From contig JAWXUG010000061.1 in NCBI GenBank assembly GCA_044432885.1, positions 1 to 8,901 of the forward strand: a stretch of 8,901 nt of DNA. Direction: 5' to 3'. The first letter of the stretch is position 1. Each line of letters begins with the position of its first letter. The notes beneath the pieces are model-generated. The model saw only the letters and a list, made by a program, of their open reading frames with translations, was not told where the DNA came from and ran no database searches. The translations under genes were made by a program, and so were the position numbers. The DNA is from CAYJNO01 sp044432885 (GTDB taxonomy: Bacteria; Bacillota_I; Bacilli_A; Erysipelotrichales; Erysipelotrichaceae). Below are positions 1-5,141 of the stretch, one piece after another.

Positions 1-398
1 GTTGCCTTTATATTGATCATTTTAGGGTCGCAATGTAAGCATTTCGCTACATTTTGTATCATTTGAGGAATGTGAGGAGCCATTTTTGGCTTCTCAATCA
101 TCATCAATGCATCTACATTGCCGATTTGATATCCATCTTCTATCATCATTTGATAACTCGCTGCCAACAAAACCATCGAGTCTACCCCTTTGTACTTAGG
201 GTCAGTATCTGGAAAATGAGTGCCTAAATCACCTTTTCCAAGCGCCCCAATGATTGCCTCACAAATCACATGAAGCAGACAGTCAGCATCACTATGGCCT
301 AAACATCCTTTTTCGTATGGGATGTGAACACCACCTAAAATCAAATCTCTTCCTGGTGTTAATTGATGAACATCTGTTGATTGACCTATTCTAAACAT
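1..398 (-). CDS. ispF: 2-C-methyl-D-erythritol 2,4-cyclodiphosphate synthase (IspF), C-terminus beyond window
   Basis: Cytosolic enzyme of the MEP isoprenoid pathway that cyclises CDP-methylerythritol 2-phosphate and releases CMP. I translated the reading frame by hand: 132 codons are present and about 25 should lie beyond the window edge, since the family is near 158 residues. The family signature is clear: DVH at residues 9-11 and LLH ending at H43 give the expected metal ligands D9, H11 and H43; GHSDAD (34-39) is the active-site loop; HFPDTDPKYKG (61-71) and EKPKMAPHIPQM (102-113) are also typical. The start is ATG 398, 7 nt behind GGGAGG (406-411), and lies inside the end of the upstream HAD gene (13-nt overlap), so the two are probably translationally coupled. 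It is the last visible gene of the operon that starts near 1735. It is a stand-alone IspF, with no IspD domain upstream of it. Identification is near certain. Confidence 0.96.
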   Translation of the reverse strand, partial: MFRIGQSTDVHQLTPGRDLILGGVHIPYEKGCLGHSDADCLLHVICEAIIGALGKGDLGTHFPDTDPKYKGVDSMVLLAASYQMMIEDGYQIGNVDALMMIEKPKMAPHIPQMIQNVAKCLHCDPKMINIKA

Positions 399-1015
399 TT
401 TTCAACCTCCCGGATAGAAGGATATACTTTATCTGTTAACTTCAATAGTCTATCTTGTGAAAAATGGCCATCACTTAACAGATAGCATGTTGCCCCTATC
501 TCTTTTGCTACTTCATAATCGTGAGCTGTATCTCCTATAAAAATAAAAGGTCCTGTATGCTTACTAGCCCATCGTTTCGCGATATCCATCTTACTTGTAG
601 CGTAGATATCATCAATGCCCACAATTTCATCAAAATATTCATTCAATTCTAACGAGTTGATTTGCTCCACTAACATATCATGTTGACTTGCTGAAATAAT
701 CACGTTTTTATACCCTTTTAATTGGCATTTTTTCAATAATGCGATTACATCATCACTAACTTTAACTTGTTTAAATCCTTCTTTGTAAAGGGCAATATAT
801 TCTTTTGAAATACACTGAAAAGTTTGTTCATTAAGATCAAACCCTGCATTTCTATAATAATCAATAACAGGAAAATCAAAAATTTCTTTGTATTCTTGTT
901 TCCCTACACATTTATCTATATGATGAATCTTATAAAGACTATTTAAGATGTCTACTGCTAAGTCCACATCATTTATAATGGTCCCATTAAAATCCCATAT
1001 AATGGTTTTACTCAT
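386..1015 (-). CDS. HAD-superfamily hydrolase, phosphoglycolate phosphatase-like
   Basis: A 209-residue soluble protein of the haloacid dehalogenase superfamily. Motif I is WDFNGT with D8 as the nucleophile; motif II is IISAS around S108; the motif III lysine is probably K142; motif IV is GDTAHD (161-166) with two acidic residues for magnesium. Residues about 14-90 are the helical cap of subfamily I, as in Gph and PpaX. The second motif I acid, usually Asp, is Asn here (N10); DxN variants of motif I are a recurrent branch of Gph-like proteins. The likely activity is hydrolysis of a small phosphate ester, but the substrate cannot be read from sequence. The start codon is 2 nt after the rpoE stop, behind only a weak purine-rich stretch, so translation probably depends on coupling. 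It overlaps ispF by 13 nt. A role linked to isoprenoid precursors or to damaged-metabolite repair is only guesswork. Confidence 0.85.
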   Translation of the reverse strand: MSKTIIWDFNGTIINDVDLAVDILNSLYKIHHIDKCVGKQEYKEIFDFPVIDYYRNAGFDLNEQTFQCISKEYIALYKEGFKQVKVSDDVIALLKKCQLKGYKNVIISASQHDMLVEQINSLELNEYFDEIVGIDDIYATSKMDIAKRWASKHTGPFIFIGDTAHDYEVAKEIGATCYLLSDGHFSQDRLLKLTDKVYPSIREVEKCLE

Positions 1016-1017
1016 CT

Positions 1018-1350
1018 TTAAAACTCTTCTTCTTTAGATTTTTCTTCTTCTGAGAAAGTTACATCTTCATCCAAAAACTCATCGTCCTCAATAATAATTG
1101 CACTCGTATCAACATGTATTTCTTCAAATTTTCTACGCGATTTCAAATCCCATTTATTTCCTTCAAGGGATGCAAAACGCTTATCTAACATCATATCATT
1201 ATAAAATTGAACTAATTTCTTTTTTGCTAGATTTTCATCATAGCCTAAGATTGATAACACTTCATTCCATAATTCTTTAAAATCAACACTTTTCTTATGT
1301 TGGGTCAGTAGCTCATAGGCCACATCTGTCATTGAACGGCTTGCTGTCAT
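1018..1350 (-). CDS. rpoE: DNA-directed RNA polymerase delta subunit, short form
   Basis: A 110-residue protein with the two-part layout of the Gram-positive delta subunit: an N-terminal HARE-HTH winged-helix domain (residues about 7-72, including VAYELL, DFKELWNEV, FYNDMMLDKRFASL and W67) and a very acidic, probably disordered tail (about 76-110) rich in Glu and Asp. Delta binds core RNA polymerase, helps recycle it, and makes promoters sensitive to the level of the initiating nucleotide. The B. subtilis protein is about 173 residues, so the tail here is much shorter. The start at 1350 follows AGGAGG (1358-1363) by 7 nt; the upstream DUF1934 stop codon is embedded in that site, so the genes are coupled. 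Not to be confused with the proteobacterial sigma-E factor of the same symbol. In many Bacillota this gene precedes pyrG; here a HAD gene and ispF follow. Confidence 0.88.
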   Translation of the reverse strand: MTASRSMTDVAYELLTQHKKSVDFKELWNEVLSILGYDENLAKKKLVQFYNDMMLDKRFASLEGNKWDLKSRRKFEEIHVDTSAIIIEDDEFLDEDVTFSEEEKSKEEEF

Positions 1351-1357
1351 TTCATAT

Positions 1358-1363
1358 CCTCCT
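1358..1363 (-). promoter_or_regulatory. Ribosome binding site of rpoE
   Basis: AGGAGG lies 7 nt before ATG 1350 and fixes that start over the in-frame Met at residue 7. The TAG stop of the preceding gene (1362-1364) is part of the site, so terminating ribosomes sit on the rpoE start region. Confidence 0.85.
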
Positions 1364-1718
1364 AATGTTCAAATTCAAATTTTACCATTTTATGCGCCAC
1401 GGTCTCTGTTTGAGCTAATAAATAATATTCAACCTCTACACTATTTGTAGTAATCTCAATTCTTAATGTATAGGCCTCCAGCAACATTGAACCCGATTCT
1501 GAAACAATTTCACATCTTGTTCTTCTTCTTAATATTAATCTTAGATCAAATGATAAATCCGAGCGTCTACGTATCATCACTTCATCATCTTGATAGTGAA
1601 TTTCTACTTTTGCTTGATCTTCGTGGTAAGAAAAATGATTGGGTTTAATATCTTGCTTCTCTAATTTATATAAAGTCTCTATTTCATTAGTTAAACAATC
1701 TGTATAAATTACCTTCAT
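1362..1718 (-). CDS. DUF1934 family protein (YwiB-like beta-barrel)
   Basis: A small protein of 118 residues resembling B. subtilis YwiB, of the DUF1934 family, which has a calycin-like beta-barrel fold; its biochemical function is not established. What can be seen is alternating polar and hydrophobic strands throughout, an arginine-rich centre (MIRRRSDLSFDLRLILRRRTRCE), no signal peptide and no membrane segment. The reading frame stays open to a TTG at 1739, but I place the start at ATG 1718: AAAGGA lies 9 nt upstream, and the predicted transcription start is near 1735, so the TTG would not be in the mRNA. It is the first gene of an operon with rpoE, a HAD hydrolase and ispF. DUF1934 genes commonly neighbour rpoE in Bacillota, which supports the family call. 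I do not assign a function. Confidence 0.8.
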   Translation of the reverse strand: MKVIYTDCLTNEIETLYKLEKQDIKPNHFSYHEDQAKVEIHYQDDEVMIRRRSDLSFDLRLILRRRTRCEIVSESGSMLLEAYTLRIEITTNSVEVEYYLLAQTETVAHKMVKFEFEH

Positions 1719-1741
1719 ATACCCGTATCCTTTTCTCAATC

Positions 1742-1769
1742 ATTATATACAAAAGGATAAGCTTGTCAA
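1742..1769 (-). promoter_or_regulatory. Near-consensus sigma-A promoter of the DUF1934-rpoE-HAD-ispF operon
   Basis: TTGACA (1764-1769) and TATAAT (1742-1747) both match the consensus 6 of 6 and are 16 bp apart. The predicted start of transcription is about 1735, leaving a leader of about 17 nt that holds AAAGGA before ATG 1718. This is the best promoter in the window. Confidence 0.88.
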
Positions 1770-1774
1770 TCTTT

Positions 1775-1800
1775 ATTCATAAATATTCACATTTAATTCA
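1775..1800 (-). repeat. Three phased TGAAT repeats upstream of the rpoE operon promoter
   Basis: On the minus strand TGAAT occurs at 1796-1800, 1785-1789 and 1775-1779, so the spacings are 11 and 10 bp, about one helical turn. They end 5 bp before the -35 box, where an UP element would lie. The stretch is AT-rich, so chance is possible. It also fills the gap after the HD gene, where I see no terminator hairpin. Confidence 0.4.
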
Positions 1801-1803
1801 GAT

Positions 1804-3027
1804 TTATTTGTAACCGTTTTCTTTAATATAAAACATCTTTGGATCATGTTTCTGCTTTGCACTCATTAACCCTTCTACAATCACACTGGCTTGTGATAAC
1901 TCCAAAATACGTTCATCCTTCATTAAAATCATCACACCATCATTCATATTTAATGAATATGGATTGTATGGTCTTTGCGTTGCGTTGTCTTTATTAAGAA
2001 AATAACGTGCATCAAATCCATGCTTGTTTAATGCATCTTGTTTTTGAACAAATTCTTGCTCACTAGTTAAATCACAATACGCAAATAACTTACGATTCAT
2101 CAAGGAATCCGCTAAATATTTAAGTATCGCATCATCTGATTGGCTTAAACAACTAAATCCATATAAACAGCTCGCTTCATCAAAATAATAATGTTGACCC
2201 ACATTCATTTCTTCTTCTAGCAAAATAAATTGAAACATTTCTGCTTGTTTAATAAATGCTGGATTTTCAATACATACATCCTTTAATCGCTTAAATAGTA
2301 GCGACAACATCGCTTCATAGCTACGACATGTAGGATGAAAATAAACCTGCCAATACATATGGTATCGTGCCATAATATAATCTTCAACACCATGAATACC
2401 ACTTTCCTTAATCACGATTTCATCATTTTTAACACGCATTGTTCTTAAAATACGTTCTAAATCATAAATTCCATATTTAGTGCCTGTAAAGTAGGCATCT
2501 CTTAATAAATAATCCATACGATCCGCATCCATTTGTGAACTAATCATTTGATTCATTAACTTTCTAGGATGATTTTTCTTTATCACTTGTACAACATCAC
2601 GTACTAAATCTTCATGTTCTTTAGCTAATATATCATGGATTTCACTGTTTCCTTCAATGATTTTCACCGTGTAAACCTCATGTTTAATCCCGCTCACACT
2701 TTCAAAAGCATGAGAAAATGGAAAATGTCCTAAATCATGAAGTAATCCCGCTAACATGACAACCTTTTTTTCATACGAACTCAATGCTTCATCAATTTCT
2801 TCAACTTCATCAACCATCCGTTTTACAATTTCATAAACACCCAATGAATGACCAAAACGAGTATGTTCTGCAGTATGATACACCTGGAACGCACCTCCTA
2901 GTTGCTTGATTCTTCTTAGTCGTTGAAATTCTTTGGCATTAATACAATCCCACACAACCTGTAAGTCGACGTGAATATAATCATGAATAGGATCTCTTAA
3001 TACCTTCATTTTTGACATTTTTTCCAT
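1804..3027 (-). CDS. HD-domain phosphohydrolase, YwfO/SAMHD1-like (probable dNTP triphosphohydrolase)
   Basis: A 407-residue cytosolic protein of the HD superfamily, in the branch of B. subtilis YwfO, E. faecalis EF1143 and SAMHD1. The N-terminus RDPIHDYI (11-18) is characteristic. The metal-binding set is complete: H60 in RFGHSLGVYE, H97-D98 in GLLHDLGHFPFSH, and the distal Asp in MDADRMDYLLRD (166-177). Related enzymes cut dNTPs to the nucleoside and triphosphate, often under allosteric control by another nucleotide; the exact substrate here is inferred. The C-terminal third (about 250-407) is less conserved and probably helical, serving in oligomer contacts. ATG 3027 follows GAGGTG closely; Met4 and Met7 are less well placed. 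It has its own weak promoter and no visible terminator before the next operon, so some read-through into rpoE is likely. The family call is firm; the reaction is less so. Confidence 0.88.
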   Translation of the reverse strand: MEKMSKMKVLRDPIHDYIHVDLQVVWDCINAKEFQRLRRIKQLGGAFQVYHTAEHTRFGHSLGVYEIVKRMVDEVEEIDEALSSYEKKVVMLAGLLHDLGHFPFSHAFESVSGIKHEVYTVKIIEGNSEIHDILAKEHEDLVRDVVQVIKKNHPRKLMNQMISSQMDADRMDYLLRDAYFTGTKYGIYDLERILRTMRVKNDEIVIKESGIHGVEDYIMARYHMYWQVYFHPTCRSYEAMLSLLFKRLKDVCIENPAFIKQAEMFQFILLEEEMNVGQHYYFDEASCLYGFSCLSQSDDAILKYLADSLMNRKLFAYCDLTSEQEFVQKQDALNKHGFDARYFLNKDNATQRPYNPYSLNMNDGVMILMKDERILELSQASVIVEGLMSAKQKHDPKMFYIKENGYK

Positions 3028-3045
3028 AATGCACCTCTTTTTTCC

Positions 3046-3054
3046 ATCATAGCA
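3046..3054 (-). promoter_or_regulatory. Extended -10 promoter of the HD-domain gene
   Basis: TGC followed by TATGAT (3046-3051) gives an extended -10 element with 5 of 6 matches; no good -35 box lies 17 bp upstream, which extended -10 promoters tolerate. Transcription would start near 3039, just before the ribosome binding site, giving a leader of about 12 nt. An alternative pairing is TTGTCT with TATGCT, 17 bp apart. Confidence 0.5.
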
Positions 3055-3070
3055 TAAAGATTTCTTATTT

Positions 3071-3102
3071 TAAAGACAAGAAAAGCCTTATAAAATAAGG
3101 CT
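3071..3102 (-). terminator. Intrinsic terminator after the DUF4438 gene
   Basis: AGCCTTAT and ATAAGGCT form a perfect 8-bp stem with a TTT loop (3084-3102), followed by TTTCTTGTCTTT. The hairpin lies 5 nt after the stop codon at 3108. The T-run is interrupted, so termination may be partial. Confidence 0.78.
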
Positions 3103-3107
3103 AATCG

Positions 3108-3974
3108 TTATTTATTAAAATGATAAATATCCTTCAAATTAGCAGTTTTAGATAAAACTGGTTTTAAGATTGGACGATCTGATGTTAGTAGCACGCATAC
3201 CCCAGGACCGTGTCCTGATGAGAACGAGTCACTGTGAACAATTACCCCAATTGTACTTGCTCCCTCTAAGTAATCAGGTCCAAACATGCTTTTATGATCT
3301 TGGATATAAACTAAGTCACCAAAACGCAGCTCATCTAAATTGAATTCTTTCACTTTATTTGCATCATGCATCATGATATCGTAATCTCCACTAAAGCTTG
3401 TTGTAGACCCTAAGCCTGAACCCATTAAATAAGCAGGTACAATCGCCGCTACAGGTACATTCAAGGTGCCGTCTCCATTTTCAACAATGCCCCATTTTTC
3501 AAGTAAATCTGGACTTAAGTTCATTGTATGTACATCTGGATAATCACTTAGAGCTAAACCTAAACCAAATCCTTTCACTAAGAATTGATCATTACAAGTT
3601 AATAAATCTAAAGTTTCTGCATCAAAGGCCAACATCACATGATCAGCACCGCCATGTTTACCAGTTACAAGTCCTTTTCTACCTTTTGCATCTCCACTAA
3701 TAACTATAGCCTCATTACCTACACATGCTAATGTATTATATGCAGCATTGTCATCTGGATTTGGATTTTTACTACTAACACCTGGTTCCACATGGTCCCC
3801 TACTAACCCAATGCATGAATCCCCGATAAACTGCGTATAAGTGATTCCCGCAACAGCTGGAACTGTACGTCCTATCCCATCATGACCAACGCGATGCCCT
3901 GGAAAACGTAATTTAGGATGATTTACACTTCCTTGCACTGAAATTTTAACTAATTTTTCGATATTTGTTTTCAT
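3108..3974 (-). CDS. DUF4438 family protein, function unknown
   Basis: A soluble protein of 288 residues that I recognise as DUF4438, a family known from Thermotoga and anaerobic Bacillota; no function is established that I know of. Conserved-looking blocks are GHRVGHDGIGRTVPAVAGITY in two parts (26-35 and 36-46), GDHVEPGVS (59-67), GKHGGADHVM (105-114), the glycine-rich MGSGLGS (184-190) and SSGHGPGV (252-259). The many His, Asp and Glu residues in these blocks (H27, H31, D60, H61, E63, H107, H112) would suit a metal site, which is inference. No signal peptide or membrane segment is seen. The frame is open to an ATG at 3998, but AAGGAG (3985-3990) lies downstream of it and 10 nt before ATG 3974; the predicted -10 box also covers 3998. 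The gene is a single-gene unit between two terminators, with no functional link to its neighbours. Confidence 0.82.
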   Translation of the reverse strand: MKTNIEKLVKISVQGSVNHPKLRFPGHRVGHDGIGRTVPAVAGITYTQFIGDSCIGLVGDHVEPGVSSKNPNPDDNAAYNTLACVGNEAIVISGDAKGRKGLVTGKHGGADHVMLAFDAETLDLLTCNDQFLVKGFGLGLALSDYPDVHTMNLSPDLLEKWGIVENGDGTLNVPVAAIVPAYLMGSGLGSTTSFSGDYDIMMHDANKVKEFNLDELRFGDLVYIQDHKSMFGPDYLEGASTIGVIVHSDSFSSGHGPGVCVLLTSDRPILKPVLSKTANLKDIYHFNK

Positions 3975-3984
3975 TTTACTCATT

Positions 3985-3990
3985 CTCCTT
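3985..3990 (-). promoter_or_regulatory. Ribosome binding site that sets the DUF4438 start
   Basis: AAGGAG is 10 nt before ATG 3974, but only 1 nt before ATG 3983 and downstream of ATG 3998. Only 3974 has workable spacing, so the longer reading frames are rejected. Confidence 0.75.
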
Positions 3991-3996
3991 TTAACC

Positions 3997-4005
3997 ATTT
4001 TAACA
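3997..4005 (-). promoter_or_regulatory. Extended -10 promoter of the DUF4438 gene
   Basis: TGT followed by TAAAAT (3997-4002) is an extended -10 element with 5 of 6 matches; the -35 region is only a T-rich run shared with the upstream terminator tail. Transcription would start near 3990, so the ribosome binding site would be almost at the 5' end of the mRNA. Confidence 0.5.
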
Positions 4006-4016
4006 CTTTTCTTAAT

Positions 4017-4044
4017 AAAAAAAGAAATAGATTTCTCTACTTCT
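4017..4044 (-). terminator. Strong intrinsic terminator after prfB
   Basis: AGAAGTAGA and TCTATTTCT pair over 9 bp (one G-U) around a GAAA tetraloop of the stable GNRA type (4023-4044), and the stem runs straight into a run of seven T (4017-4023). The first two bases of the stem belong to the prfB stop codon TAG (4043-4045). It closes the secA-prfB unit. Confidence 0.9.
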
Positions 4045-5141
4045 ATATTTGTGATTTTAAATAACTAAAAATGAAATCATCAAGATCCCCATTCATTACA
4101 GCCTCAACATTGGTTTTATCGAAGTTTGTACGATGATCTTTAACCATTGTATACGGACAAAATACATAAGAGCGAATTTGTGAACCCCACTCAATTAATT
4201 TTTGCTCCCCTTTTAAAGCATTTACTTTAGCCATTTTAGCTTCAACCTCGCGTTGATAAAGTTTGGATTTCAGCATATTTAATGCACGTTCTTTATTTTG
4301 AAGTTGTGAACGCTCTGTTTGACAAGTAACCACGATTCCTGATGGAGTATGGCTAATTCGCACCGCACTATCAGTCTTATTAACATGTTGTCCACCAGCC
4401 CCTGATGCACGCATTGTGTCAAAAATTAAATCTTTTTCCTCAAGCACAATTTCAATATCATCATTGAATTCTGGCATTACATCCACCGAAGCAAAAGAGG
4501 TATGTCTTCTTCCTGAAGAATCAAAAGGTGAGATACGAACTAAACGATGAACCCCTTTTTCACCTTTTAAATACCCATAGGCTAAAGGTCCTTCCAATAG
4601 AATACTTGCAGACTTTATGCCTGCTTCATCTCCATTTTGATAATCTAGCACCGTTACTTTATAACCCTTATCATCTGCCCATTTACGATACATATAATAC
4701 AACATCATTGCCCAGTCCTGTGATTCTGTCCCACCGGCCCCAGGATGAAGTTCAATAATCGCATTGGAATGATCATAATCCTCACTTAATAAAGTCATAA
4801 TTTCAAAATCATCAAAAGACTTAATCATATGAATATATTCTTCTTCTAAAATAGCTTTTAAATCTTCATCATAATGCTTATTTAGTTCATCTAAGGTAGA
4901 AGACAAATCTTTAAGTCCATCGGTTAACATTTGATGTACTTCTAATAATTTCTTTAAACTATTGTTCTCTTTAATGATGTGTTGCGCTTTTTTTGCATCA
5001 CTCCAAAAGTTAGCATCCCCCATCATTTCTTCATATTCATGAATGGTTGTTTTTTTAGCCTCTAAGTCAAAGAGAAGAGCTAAGTTGAGTTAACTTAGCG
5101 AGTTTGTCTTGTAAATTTTGTTTTATTTCATATAGTTCCAT
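4043..5141 (-). CDS. prfB: Peptide chain release factor 2, made by programmed +1 frameshift
   Basis: RF2 recognises stop codons UAA and UGA and triggers peptide release on the ribosome. The gene is read in two frames. From ATG 5141 frame 0 runs for 24 codons (MELYEIKQNL onward) to TGA 5067-5069; after a +1 shift at CTT TGA C translation resumes with GAC at 5068 and runs to TAG 4043-4045. The product is 365 residues, the normal RF2 length. The SPF codon-reading tripeptide is at 204-206 and GGQ, the catalytic motif, at 249-251. In-frame ATGs at 5026 and 5023 follow the shift but lack a good ribosome binding site. The start overlaps the secA stop by one base (TAATG), with GAAGGA upstream inside secA, so the genes are coupled. 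The usual Shine-Dalgarno-like stimulator before the shift site is missing. This is a programmed shift, not a broken gene. Confidence 0.96.
5066..5072 (-). promoter_or_regulatory. Programmed +1 frameshift site of prfB
   Basis: CTT TGA C is the heptamer conserved in RF2 genes. When RF2 is scarce, slow termination at UGA lets the ribosome slip from CTT to TTT and read GAC, making more RF2. Upstream, the codons AGC TCT TCT stand where most species carry an AGGGGG-like element. Confidence 0.95.
5079..5099 (-). other. mRNA hairpin just upstream of the prfB shift site
   Basis: GCTAAGTT and AACTTAGC form a perfect 8-bp stem around the loop AACTC, inside the frame-0 leader of prfB (codons 15-21). The stem ends 6 nt before the slippery CTT. 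There is no T-run behind it, so it is not a terminator. The hairpin is seen directly; a role in the frameshift is inference. Confidence 0.6.

Noticed and set aside
1098..1280. Short plus-strand reading frames at 1098-1280, 1466-1648, 4528-4758 and 5782-5991
   Set aside because: Each lies fully inside a recognised minus-strand gene, lacks a ribosome binding site that I can see, and its translation looks like antisense low-complexity sequence.
1018..1350. rpoE as an extracytoplasmic sigma factor
   Set aside because: The protein has a HARE-HTH domain and an acidic tail and no sigma region 2 or 4.
1719..1739. TTG 1739 as the start of the DUF1934 gene
   Set aside because: It falls between the -10 box and the predicted transcription start, and has no ribosome binding site.
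3975..3998. ATG 3998 as the start of the DUF4438 gene
   Set aside because: It overlaps the predicted -10 box, and the only good ribosome binding site is downstream of it.
5079..5099. The prfB leader hairpin as a transcription terminator of secA
   Set aside because: No T-run follows the stem and the hairpin is inside the prfB reading frame.
4043..5141. prfB as a frameshifted pseudogene
   Set aside because: The in-frame TGA sits in the conserved CTT TGA C site at codon 25 and both sides join into a full-length 365-residue RF2, so the shift is programmed.
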